Part shown: positions 47,473-56,278 of the stretch, one piece after another
How positions within the stretch are numbered: the first letter of the stretch is position 1
Layout: every line of letters begins with the position of its first letter
Source: Sporosarcina cyprini
GTDB taxonomy: Bacteria; Bacillota; Bacilli; Bacillales_A; Planococcaceae
Direction: 5' to 3'
Assembly (NCBI RefSeq): GCF_022048975.1
Contig: NZ_JAKMHX010000038.1
Coordinates: 186,001 to 250,000, forward strand
DNA: 64,000 nt
The notes under the pieces: generated by a model
Told to the model about the DNA's origin: nothing
What the model saw: only the letters and a program-made list of their open reading frames with translations
Databases searched by the model: none
Program-made: the position numbers and the translations under genes

Positions 47473-48413
47473 TCGAAACGGTCTCCTACTTGCCATTTGG
47501 AACCGACGCCGTTAAGGAACACGTCGATCGCCATGCGCTTTTTCCCTGCTGGTTGCAGCTCTTTAATTGACAATGCTGTATCATCGCCGCATTGAACAAT
47601 CATTTCATCTTTATCAATGGAGATGATGGTGCCTGGTTGCCAGGCAGCCGAATTACGGTGCACCTTTTCAGCCTTATACATTTTCACATTATCACCTAGA
47701 AAGGTTGTGTAGGCGTTCGGCCAAGGGTGCAATCCGCGGATTTGATTGTAAATAGCCTCGCCCGGTTTATTCCAATCAATCCGTTCTTGTTCCCGAGATA
47801 TATTATGTGCAAAAGTGGCTTCGGATTCGTTTTGCGGTATTCTTTTATTCGTCCCATTCAAAATGGATGGCAACGTTTCTTTTAAAAGCTGAGTGCCCGC
47901 TGCCGATAAAGCATCGAACATCATGCCTGTGTCATCATTCTCTTTGATCGGAACAGTGACTTGGGAAATGATATCACCAGCATCCAGTTTTTCTGCCATA
48001 TACATGATCGTTACACCCGTTTCGGTTTCCCCATCCATAACAGCCTGGTGGATCGGTGCGCCTCCCCGATACTTTGGCAGCAAGGACGCATGAACATTTA
48101 TACAGCCGAGTCTTGGGACATCTAGAAGCTCCTTTGGCAAAATTTGACCATATGCTGCGGTAACAATCAAATCAGGGGCCATCTCGACCAGCTTCTTTAA
48201 TTCGTCTGAACCTCTTAACTTCTCAGGTTGGAGAACATCAAGCCCAAGCCGGATTGCTTCCTCTTTAACAGGGGGCGGCGTTAACACACGCTTTCTGCCA
48301 ACTGGCCGGTCAGGCTGCGTGACGACGGCCAAAATGGAATAGCCTTCGTCTACTAGCATGGAAAGTACAGGGACTGAGAAGTCGGGTGTACCCATAAATA
48401 CGATATTCGTCAA
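47469..48413 (-). CDS. fmt: Methionyl-tRNA formyltransferase
   Basis: 314 aa. Formylates initiator Met-tRNA. N-terminal formyltransferase domain: [37 protein letters not shown] with the catalytic Asn-His pair, and [13 protein letters not shown] with the Asp; C-terminal tRNA-binding domain from about 205. TTG start overlapping the def stop (TTGA). Encoded with def, the deformylase that later removes the group. Confidence 0.97.
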   Translation of the reverse strand: MTNIVFMGTPDFSVPVLSMLVDEGYSILAVVTQPDRPVGRKRVLTPPPVKEEAIRLGLDVLQPEKLRGSDELKKLVEMAPDLIVTAAYGQILPKELLDVPRLGCINVHASLLPKYRGGAPIHQAVMDGETETGVTIMYMAEKLDAGDIISQVTVPIKENDDTGMMFDALSAAGTQLLKETLPSILNGTNKRIPQNESEATFAHNISREQERIDWNKPGEAIYNQIRGLHPWPNAYTTFLGDNVKMYKAEKVHRNSAAWQPGTIISIDKDEMIVQCGDDTALSIKELQPAGKKRMAIDVFLNGVGSKWQVGDRFE

Positions 48414-48916
48414 TTCTGCTCATCCTCCTCCAGGTCGTCTGGCTCCTCCTCGAATTCCGAAGGATCTACTACTCGCAGGATTTTCGTATCAAACAATACA
48501 CCATTGAGATGATCAATCTCATGCATGATAGCTCTCGCTTCATAATCTTCCGCTTCTAATTGATACAGCGACCCGTCCCGTTCTTGCGCTTCAATCCGTA
48601 CGAAAAACGGACGTTCGACTTCACCATATAGTCCTGGGAAACTGAGGCAGCCTTCCACTTCGACTTCTGAACCGCCCACCGCAGTTACGACGGGGTTCAC
48701 CATTTCAATTACGTCGTCTCCTTCGCCCATGTCGACGATCGCTACACGGATTGGTTTGCCCACTTGCGGTGCAGCTAATCCAATTCCGTCTGCAGCTACC
48801 ATGGTGTCATGCATATCATCCAGCAAGGTTGCCAGCTCTTCGTCAAACGCCACTACTTCTTTACATGATTGTGTCAATATAGGTGAAGGATGCTTCACAA
48901 TTTCCAATATGGCCAA
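48410..48916 (-). CDS. def: Peptide deformylase
   Basis: 168 aa. Removes the formyl group from nascent proteins. All three motifs are present: [19 protein letters not shown] and [12 protein letters not shown], giving the Cys-His-His iron site and the catalytic Glu. The TTG at 48916 ([10 protein letters not shown]) is chosen because AAGAGGA lies 7 bases upstream; the frame is open six codons more. The C terminus is a strongly acidic tail ([14 protein letters not shown]). Confidence 0.95.
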   Translation of the reverse strand: MAILEIVKHPSPILTQSCKEVVAFDEELATLLDDMHDTMVAADGIGLAAPQVGKPIRVAIVDMGEGDDVIEMVNPVVTAVGGSEVEVEGCLSFPGLYGEVERPFFVRIEAQERDGSLYQLEAEDYEARAIMHEIDHLNGVLFDTKILRVVDPSEFEEEPDDLEEDEQN

Positions 48917-48930
48917 TTTAATTCCTCTTT

Positions 48931-51345
48931 TCAAAAAATGGATGTTGGATCAACATCTACCGACATAAGTAATCCCGATTTAATCCAATCGGTACGATAG
49001 ATTTTAATCAGCTGCTGGAGAGTTTCCGTCAGCTTCGGTTCTTTTTTGTATTTTAGCAAACATTGATATCGATATCTATTGTTCACACGGCTGATTGCTG
49101 CGGCAGCAGGTCCGATAATGACCGTATCCGGCGAGAGATTGTCTTTCAAAAACCGAGTGCCCTTCTCAGCAAAATCCACCGCCTTCAGTAAATCTTCATG
49201 GGAAAATTGCAGCAAGGTAATATAATAAAAGGGCGGATAACCGTATTGCTTTCTTGACGCCATCTCCAGTTGATAAAAAGGTTCGTACTGCTGGGCTTTC
49301 GATAATTCAATGGCATAATGCTCAGGAGAATAGGTTTGTATGAAAACTTCTCCGGGCAGTTCATGCCTGCCTGCCCTTCCACTCACCTGTGTCATCAGCT
49401 GGAACGTCTTCTCGGCCGCTCTGAAATCAGCTAAGTGCAATGTTGTATCTGCTGCAAGTACACCAACGAGTGTGATTGCCGGAAAATCTAATCCTTTCGC
49501 GATCATTTGAGTGCCGAGCAAGATATCCGCTTTCCCTTCACTAAACTGGCGCAAGAGCCGTTCGTGCGATCCTTTTTGCCTTGTTGTGTCCACATCCATG
49601 CGCAATACTCTTGCTTCGGGAAGCAATCTTGCAATCTCTTCCTCGGCTTTTTGCGTTCCCGTTCCAAAAAAACGGATATGCTCGCTCTGGCATTCCGGGC
49701 ATTCAAGCGGAACAGACTCTTCATGGCCGCAGTAATGGCATTTCAGACATTCATTTGCCCGATGATAGGTCAATGAAATATCGCAGTTCGGACATTGAAC
49801 GACCGTTCCACAATCGCGGCAAAGAACGAAGGAAGAGAATCCACGTTTATTTAGAAATAAAACGGTCTGTTCTTTGTTCTCCAGGCGCTGTCTCATCGCT
49901 TCGGCAAGCGGAACAGAGAACATCGAACGGTTCCCTTCTTTTAATTCCTCCCGCATATCGACAACATGGACCGTCGGCAAACTTTGTTTTTTGGCCCGCT
50001 CTGAAAGGGTGAGAAGCGTGTAAACCCCTTTGGACGCTCTAGCAAATGACTCAAGCGAAGGAGTAGCACTTCCTAAGATAACGGGACAATGATGATATTG
50101 CGCCCTCCAGATCGCTACATCACGTGCATGATAACGTGGATTATCCTCCTGTTTATACGTCGATTCATGCTCCTCATCCAAGATAAGCAGTCCTAGATTT
50201 TCAAACGGAGCAAAAATAGCAGAGCGGGCACCGACGACGACCTTCACTTCTCCCCGGTGCACTTTTCTCCATTCATCATATTTTTCACCTGATGATAACC
50301 CGCTATGCATGACAGCGACCAATTCGCCGAAACGCTCTTGGAACCGTGCTGTCATTTGAGGCGTCAATGAAATTTCAGGAACGAGTACAATCGCTTCTTT
50401 CCCCTGCTGCATGACGTGTTGGATGGCACGCAAATACACTTCCGTTTTTCCGCTTCCTGTTATGCCATGCAAAAGGAAAGTTTCGGCGCTGCCCTGATCG
50501 AACGCTGCCGTCACTTTCGCTAAAGATAGCGCTTGTTCGTCTGTCAATGAAATGGGAATCGCAGTATCTTTCAAGCGAGGAGCCGCCGGTTCGCGGTACG
50601 TTTCCACATACTCTTCCGTTGCTGCGCCTTTTTCAATAACCGATTTTAATGCAGGATTTTGAATACCGGATTGCTCAATGACGGAAACCGCAGCTATCGT
50701 CTGTCCGGCCCGTTCCGCCATCCAGTGCAGCAGATCCTTCTGCTTTCTTGCATTCGGATGGATCGTTTTGAGCAGGGAAGTAATGGTCTCACGGTCTGCC
50801 ATCGTGACCACACGTGCTTTTTTCACTTCGGTCTGCTGGCCGATGGCAATATCTACGGATACAATTCCTTCAGCCGCATAGGACTTCAGCTTCCTCAAAA
50901 GGCTTGCAGAACCAGCCGCCTGCTTTAAGGGAAGTCTTGTTTTATTTCCAATGAACTGCTTGAATTCCTCATCTTGAATGTCTTCCATCCGATGGACCGT
51001 AATGAATTTCTCATATTTCGCTCGCATCGCTGCTGGCAGCATGACCTGCAATGCGTCGATCTCGTATGACAACGTCTTCTCCGCAAGCCATTTAGACAGC
51101 TGTAACAGCTCTTCTGATAAAACCGGTTCCAAATCAATCAGCTCGGCAATCGGCTTCAATTTATCTGCCGGCACATCACTTTCTTCTTTTAGATTCACAA
51201 TATAGCCGAGCACAGCCCTTGGACCGAATGGCACTTTGATTCGCGATCCACGCTGAATGACCGACTCCAAATGCGTAGGAACTTCATAGTCAAATGGTCG
51301 ATCAATTGGATAAGCTGCCACATCGACAATGACCTCAGCGATCAT
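48931..51345 (-). CDS. priA: Primosomal replication restart helicase PriA
   Basis: 804 aa. Reloads the replisome at collapsed forks. N-terminal 3'-binding domain (IAEVIVDVAAYPIDRPFDYEVP), helicase core with HGITGSGKTEVYLRAI near residue 300, ILDEEHESTYKQE, ILGSATPSLESF, then zinc-binding cysteines in FVLCRDCGTVVQCPNCDISL, ECLKCHYCGHEE and LECPECQ, and QVSGRAGRHELPGEV. The start overlaps the coaBC stop by 11 bases. Gene order coaBC-priA-def-fmt is that of B. subtilis. Confidence 0.97.
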   Translation of the reverse strand: MIAEVIVDVAAYPIDRPFDYEVPTHLESVIQRGSRIKVPFGPRAVLGYIVNLKEESDVPADKLKPIAELIDLEPVLSEELLQLSKWLAEKTLSYEIDALQVMLPAAMRAKYEKFITVHRMEDIQDEEFKQFIGNKTRLPLKQAAGSASLLRKLKSYAAEGIVSVDIAIGQQTEVKKARVVTMADRETITSLLKTIHPNARKQKDLLHWMAERAGQTIAAVSVIEQSGIQNPALKSVIEKGAATEEYVETYREPAAPRLKDTAIPISLTDEQALSLAKVTAAFDQGSAETFLLHGITGSGKTEVYLRAIQHVMQQGKEAIVLVPEISLTPQMTARFQERFGELVAVMHSGLSSGEKYDEWRKVHRGEVKVVVGARSAIFAPFENLGLLILDEEHESTYKQEDNPRYHARDVAIWRAQYHHCPVILGSATPSLESFARASKGVYTLLTLSERAKKQSLPTVHVVDMREELKEGNRSMFSVPLAEAMRQRLENKEQTVLFLNKRGFSSFVLCRDCGTVVQCPNCDISLTYHRANECLKCHYCGHEESVPLECPECQSEHIRFFGTGTQKAEEEIARLLPEARVLRMDVDTTRQKGSHERLLRQFSEGKADILLGTQMIAKGLDFPAITLVGVLAADTTLHLADFRAAEKTFQLMTQVSGRAGRHELPGEVFIQTYSPEHYAIELSKAQQYEPFYQLEMASRKQYGYPPFYYITLLQFSHEDLLKAVDFAEKGTRFLKDNLSPDTVIIGPAAAAISRVNNRYRYQCLLKYKKEPKLTETLQQLIKIYRTDWIKSGLLMSVDVDPTSIF

Positions 51346-52558
51346 GCGGCATCACTTCTTCCTCTTCCATGATCGACTCAAATAGTTTTTTGGCCAACAC
51401 AGGCTTGGCCATCGCCCCAAATGGCTTATGGGTGCCATTCTTCGATAACAATGTCACGACATTCGTATCGCTTCCAAATCCGCCACCCGGATCCGTCACG
51501 TCATTCACAATGATATAATCTAAGTTCTTTTTCTCGAGTTTGGATTGTCCGTATGCAATGGCATCGACTGTCTCAGCCGCAAATCCGACGAGCAGCTGTC
51601 GCTCTTTCCTCTCTCCAAGGGTTTTGAGAATATCCGTCGTTTTCTCAAGCACCAAAGCCATTTGCTGATCCTTCTTTTTCATCTTCTGCTTTTTGACTTC
51701 AGCAGGACGATAATCCGCGACAGCCGCCGATTTAATGACGATATCCGCATCTCCATAGTGGGAGAGGACGGCTTCGAGCATCTCCTTGGCGCTCTCGACA
51801 TCGATGACTTTCACGCCTTGTGGTTTCGCTAAGCAGACAGGTCCTGATACGAGTATCGTTTCTGCACCTAAAGCAGCAGCGGCCTCCGCCATGGCATATC
51901 CCATTTTCCCGCTGGAAAAATTGGACACATAGCGGACCGGATCAATTCGTTCACGTGTCGGACCGGCTGTAATGATCACCTTTTTTCCTTGCAGCGGCAG
52001 TGGCTTTTCGCTGTTGTTGAAGTGTTCAGCAATCAAGGAGACAATCTTCTCCGGCTCTTCCAATCGCCCTTTCCCTACATAGCCGCAAGCCAAAAACCCT
52101 TCTGAAGGTTCAATGAAACGGTAGCCATCCTGATGCAGCGTCTCAATGTTCCGCATGACAGCCTTGTTTTCATACATATGAACATTCATCGCTGGTGCAA
52201 TCCAGACATCTGCCGTTGTGGCCAGAAGCGTCGTTGTTACCATATCATCCGCAATACCATTCGCGATCTTCCCGATGGCATTTGCCGTAGCTGGCGCAAC
52301 GACAACAAGATCCGCCCAGTCCGCCAAATCAATGTGGGCGATGACTCGCGAATCTTTTTCATCAAACGTATCGTAATACACATCATTTCGGGATAACACT
52401 TGGAAGGAAAGCGGTGTGACAAATTTCATGGCGGATTCTGTCATGATCACCTTCACTTGCGCACCAGCTTGCGTCAATTTACTGACGAGTGCAACCGCTT
52501 TGTATACTGCAATCCCGCCAGTTACACAGAGGAGTATGTTTTTATTCAACAACACCAT
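51335..52558 (-). CDS. coaBC: Bifunctional phosphopantothenoylcysteine decarboxylase/synthetase
   Basis: 407 aa. Two consecutive steps of coenzyme A synthesis. N-terminal flavin decarboxylase (about 1-185): LCVTGGIAVYKAVALVSKL, VVAPATANAIGKIANGIADD, PAMNVHMYENKA and the ACGYVGKGRLEEPE substrate flap. C-terminal synthetase (from about 190): VIITAGPTRERIDPVRYVSNFSSGKMG and a KKQKMKKKDQ loop. Start codon unsure: the ATG at 52558 is close to the RBS-like AAAGGGTGG, and TTG codons 2-3 positions later are better spaced. A 226-base gap separates it from rpoZ. Confidence 0.94.
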   Translation of the reverse strand: MVLLNKNILLCVTGGIAVYKAVALVSKLTQAGAQVKVIMTESAMKFVTPLSFQVLSRNDVYYDTFDEKDSRVIAHIDLADWADLVVVAPATANAIGKIANGIADDMVTTTLLATTADVWIAPAMNVHMYENKAVMRNIETLHQDGYRFIEPSEGFLACGYVGKGRLEEPEKIVSLIAEHFNNSEKPLPLQGKKVIITAGPTRERIDPVRYVSNFSSGKMGYAMAEAAAALGAETILVSGPVCLAKPQGVKVIDVESAKEMLEAVLSHYGDADIVIKSAAVADYRPAEVKKQKMKKKDQQMALVLEKTTDILKTLGERKERQLLVGFAAETVDAIAYGQSKLEKKNLDYIIVNDVTDPGGGFGSDTNVVTLLSKNGTHKPFGAMAKPVLAKKLFESIMEEEEVMPHDR

Positions 52559-52707
52559 TCCACCCTTTCTACATATCGGCAACTTTCTTTTGTAAGGTTT
52601 CAGACCACTGTTGCTTCCTGACGCCCCTACATGTGCGGGGCATGGAGTATACGGCGGTGCTTATCGGTACGGATGGCTGTCCGTCCAATCTCATGCATTT
52701 CATTTAA

Positions 52708-52746
52708 AAACGACAAACTCCCTAAGAAACAATTCAAAGGGAGCGT
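52708..52746 (-). terminator. Hairpin after rpoZ, possible terminator
   Basis: On the minus strand CTCCCT and AGGGAG pair around a 14-base loop, followed by TTTGTCGTTTTTAAAT. It separates gmk-rpoZ from coaBC. A second GC-rich hairpin (GCCCC / GGGGC) lies closer to coaBC, near 52628-52645. Confidence 0.5.
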
Positions 52747-52784
52747 AGCTTGGTATATGGAACTAACCGTTTCAGGTTGAAAGA

Positions 52785-53009
52785 TCAGACTTCGTCTTCG
52801 TATACGATGGAATCATCCTGTGCCTGTATGGAAAGGACACCCGCAGCCACTTCCTCAAGTGCTTTGCCAACATTTTTATGGGAACGATAGTAGTCAAGAA
52901 GGACTTCTCTCGTCTCCTGCATCTCTCTTGCACGTTTCGAAGCAAGTGTCACAAGAGTGTATTTAGAGTCAATTTTCTCTTTTAATGAATCGACTGATGG
53001 ATATAACAT
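52785..53009 (-). CDS. rpoZ: RNA polymerase omega subunit
   Basis: 74 aa. Small subunit that helps fold beta'. Family sequence: MLYPSVDSLKEKIDSKYTLV, KRAREMQE and KNVGKALEEVAAGVL; a short acidic tail follows. The ATG at 53009 matches the family; GGAAGGGG lies upstream, across the gmk stop, four bases away. The open frame continues 44 codons upstream but is antisense-like noise within gmk. Confidence 0.95.
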   Translation of the reverse strand: MLYPSVDSLKEKIDSKYTLVTLASKRAREMQETREVLLDYYRSHKNVGKALEEVAAGVLSIQAQDDSIVYEDEV

Positions 53010-53013
53010 GAAT

Positions 53014-53670
<657 letters not shown>

Positions 53671-53757
53671 TCATTCTAGTTTACACTCTCGCAAGAAAAC
53701 AGCAGACGTACGGACAGATGCCTTTCAAGCATCCTTAGGCTTAACAACTTCGTTATT

Positions 53758-53785
53758 TGTTAAACAGCATACTCATATTATAACA
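53758..53785 (+). promoter_or_regulatory. Divergent promoter region between gmk and rqcH
   Basis: On the plus strand TTGTTA, 16 bases, TATAAC could serve rqcH. On the minus strand a perfect TATAAT at 53777-53782 could be the -10 for gmk, but no good -35 is seen at the right distance. The two overlap, so the divergent genes may share this region. Confidence 0.35.
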
Positions 53786-53845
53786 TATCTCTTCAATAGA
53801 GTGCTAAAATGGGACTAAACGATTTTTTTGAAAGAGGAATTCATT

Positions 53846-55537
53846 ATGGCATTTGACGGTTTATTCACTGCTGCAGTCACTTCAGAGCTTCAGCAGATTC
53901 AAAATGGCAGGATTACAAAGATCCATCAGCCGAACATACAGGAAATTATCTTGCATATCAGAGCGGGCAATCGAAATCATAAATTACTTTTGTCCACACA
54001 CCCTTCCTACTCAAGAATCCAATTGACAGAGGAGACGATTGTTAATCCGGCGGAACCGCCGATGTTTTGCATGGTCCTACGGAAGCATTTGGAAGGCGGT
54101 ATGATAACTAAAATTGAACAAGCCGGCACAGACCGCGTCATCAATCTTTCAATCCGTGCGAAGGATGAAATCGGGGATGACATGGAACGTGTGCTGAGTA
54201 TAGAAATTATGGGCCGCCATAGTAACATTTTATTGATTGATCCTTCCCGGAATATGATTGTCGACAGCATGAAGCATCTGCCTCCATCCATGAACAGCTA
54301 TCGAACGATTCTGCCGGGACAGCCGTATATACCGGCACCGCCACAAGAGAAGACGAATCCGTTTACTCTAACAGAGCAAGAATTCGACCAATTATTCGCG
54401 TCGTTTGAAGCAGCTGGAGACCTTGTCAGCTCTCTGTCCGGATTTTCCAAGCTGAATGCTGAGGAGCTTTTATACAGATTGCGATCTACTCCCAAAAACG
54501 AATGGTTCAAAATCTATCAAAACTTCCTTGCATCGTTTAACGGAACCGAGCCAAAGCCCAATTACGCAGTCATCAATGGCAAAATGTCATTTTCGGCCAC
54601 TCCGTTAACACATGCAGACGAAACTTTAACTTATTTTGAAACGCTCGGCACGCTATTGGATAAAGTTTATTTTGCACGGGCGGAGCGTGAACGCGTAAAA
54701 TCCCAGGCAGCAGATTTGGAACGCTGGCTCGACAATGAAATTTCGAAACTTCAATTGAAAATGAAGAAATTGCAAAAAGAACAGGATGCAGCCAGCAAGC
54801 TGGATACCTTCCAGCTGTACGGCGAATTATTGACAGCCAACAGCTATGCGATCCAAAAGGGAGAAACAGAAGCTACTGTAGACAACTATTATACAGAAGG
54901 TGAAACAGTCACCATCCCGCTAGACCCGAGAAAGACACCGATCGAAAACGCGCAGCGGTATTACGCCCGGTATGTAAAAGCGAAGAACGCCCTCATCATG
55001 ATTGCTGAACAGCTAGAAAAAGCGAAAGAGGATATAGATTACTTCGAAATGATCAAGCAGCAAGTAATGCAGGCTTCCACGGAAGATATTGATGAGATTA
55101 GAGAAGAGCTTGCCGAACTGGGTTATATGAAAGCGCGCAAGCTGAAGAAGAAGCAAAAACCGAAGAAACCATCTCCGGAGAAATATGTTTCAAGTGCAGG
55201 CATTCCGATTTCCGTCGGTAAAAATAATAAGCAAAATGACTATGTCACATTCAAAACAGCTTCTCGTGACCATGTCTGGCTGCACACAAAGGATATACCG
55301 GGATCGCATGTGGTCATCCATGAGGCCGAACCGGATGAAGAGACCATTCGAGAAGCCGCAACACTTGCCGCTTACTTCAGTAAAGCAAGGGAGTCCGCTT
55401 CCGTCCCAGTAGATTTCACCGAAATCCGACACGTCAAAAAACCAAGCGGTGCCAAACCCGGCTTTGTCATCTACTTTGAACAAAAAACGATATTTGTGAC
55501 ACCGGATGAAGATTTGGTGAGACAGCTGAAAAAATAA
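53846..55537 (+). CDS. rqcH: Ribosome quality control factor RqcH (NFACT family, YloA/FbpA)
   Basis: 563 aa. Binds stalled 50S-peptidyl-tRNA complexes and recruits Ala-tRNA to add alanine tails that mark nascent chains for decay; earlier called fibronectin-binding protein. NFACT-N domain at 1-180 with Asp96-Arg97 in AGTDRVINLS, the pair essential in B. subtilis RqcH; HhH region near 190-240; coiled coil about 290-440; NFACT-R domain from about 450 (DYVTFKTASRDHVWLHTKDIPGSHVVI). The ATG at 53846 (MAFDGLFTAA) has GAGGAA 8 bases upstream. Single plus-strand gene with its own terminator. Confidence 0.95.
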   Translation: MAFDGLFTAAVTSELQQIQNGRITKIHQPNIQEIILHIRAGNRNHKLLLSTHPSYSRIQLTEETIVNPAEPPMFCMVLRKHLEGGMITKIEQAGTDRVINLSIRAKDEIGDDMERVLSIEIMGRHSNILLIDPSRNMIVDSMKHLPPSMNSYRTILPGQPYIPAPPQEKTNPFTLTEQEFDQLFASFEAAGDLVSSLSGFSKLNAEELLYRLRSTPKNEWFKIYQNFLASFNGTEPKPNYAVINGKMSFSATPLTHADETLTYFETLGTLLDKVYFARAERERVKSQAADLERWLDNEISKLQLKMKKLQKEQDAASKLDTFQLYGELLTANSYAIQKGETEATVDNYYTEGETVTIPLDPRKTPIENAQRYYARYVKAKNALIMIAEQLEKAKEDIDYFEMIKQQVMQASTEDIDEIREELAELGYMKARKLKKKQKPKKPSPEKYVSSAGIPISVGKNNKQNDYVTFKTASRDHVWLHTKDIPGSHVVIHEAEPDEETIREAATLAAYFSKARESASVPVDFTEIRHVKKPSGAKPGFVIYFEQKTIFVTPDEDLVRQLKK

Positions 55538-55550
55538 TTCGCAATTTGAG

Positions 55551-55590
55551 CAGGGATGGAAAGAGAGATTGCTTCCATTCCTGTTTTTTT
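55551..55590 (+). terminator. Rho-independent terminator after rqcH
   Basis: Stem GGGATGGAA / TTCCATTCC (with one mismatch) and an 11-base loop, followed by TGTTTTTTTG, just after the rqcH stop. Confidence 0.85.
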
Positions 55591-55660
55591 GTGTGTTTGG
55601 GGAGATACTTAATATTTAGGATCGAAGTAAGTATTGGCGGTTGGCCCCCATTATTTTTAA

Positions 55661-56180
55661 TGAACACTAGATATTTGAGCTGAACACTAGTATATCGGAA
55701 TGAACGCCAGATAATTGAGTTGAACGCCAGTATACCGGAATGAACGCCAGATAATCGAGTTGAACGCCAGTTTACCGGAATGAACGCCAGTATACCGAAA
55801 CGAACGCCAGATAATCGAGTTGAACGCCAGATAAATGAGCCGAACGACAGTATACCGGAATGAACGCCAGATAAATGAGTTGAACGCCAGTATACCGGAA
55901 CGAACGCCAGATAATCGAGCTGAACGCCAGTATACCGGAACGAACGCCAGATAAATGATTTGAACGCCAGAATACTGGAACGAACGCCAGATAAATGATT
56001 TGAACGCCAGTATACCGGAATGAACGCCAGATAATCGAGTTGAACGCCAGTATACTGGAACGAAAGCCAGATAAATGATTTGAACGCCAATAACTCCGGA
56101 TGAACGCCAATTAATCAAATTGAACACCAATAACTCCTGCCGAACGCTAAGTAATCCAATTGAACGCCAGTAGCCCCCAC
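55661..56180. repeat. 26-unit tandem array of exact 20-bp repeats
   Basis: Counting from 55661, 26 units of exactly 20 bases follow with no insertion or deletion. Each starts with (T/C)GAACGCCAG or a close variant. Two kinds of second half alternate: type P TATACCGGAA and type Q ATAAATGAGT/ATAATCGAGT. The order is strict QPQP except one PP (units 6-7) and one QQ (units 8-9). Units 1-2 and 22-26 are more diverged (GAACACTAG, GAACGCCAA). Long minus-strand open frames here (YWRSxxLSGV repeats) exist because stops are absent from the unit in all phases; they lack ribosome binding sites and are not called as genes. Confidence 0.9.
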
Positions 56181-56278
56181 CAAAATTAATTCCAACACAA
56201 AAACAGACCACAAACAAACCCGCTATACCACGAGCTCATCTGCAGTCCGCTAGTTGTAGCATGAAGTAAATCACTTAC

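Noticed and set aside
52583-52784. Small gene in the rpoZ-coaBC gap
   Set aside because: Only short frames without RBS; the gap holds two hairpins instead.
55661-56180. CRISPR array
   Set aside because: Period is 20 bases, the constant part is only about 10 bases, the variable halves are two recurring types rather than unique spacers, and no cas gene is near.
55467-56217. Long minus-strand open frames (207, 176 and 112 codons) of YWRS/LSGV repeats
   Set aside because: They come from a 20-bp tandem repeat that has no stop in the relevant phases; all three frames are open with similar composition, there is no ribosome binding site, and one frame runs into the antisense of rqcH.
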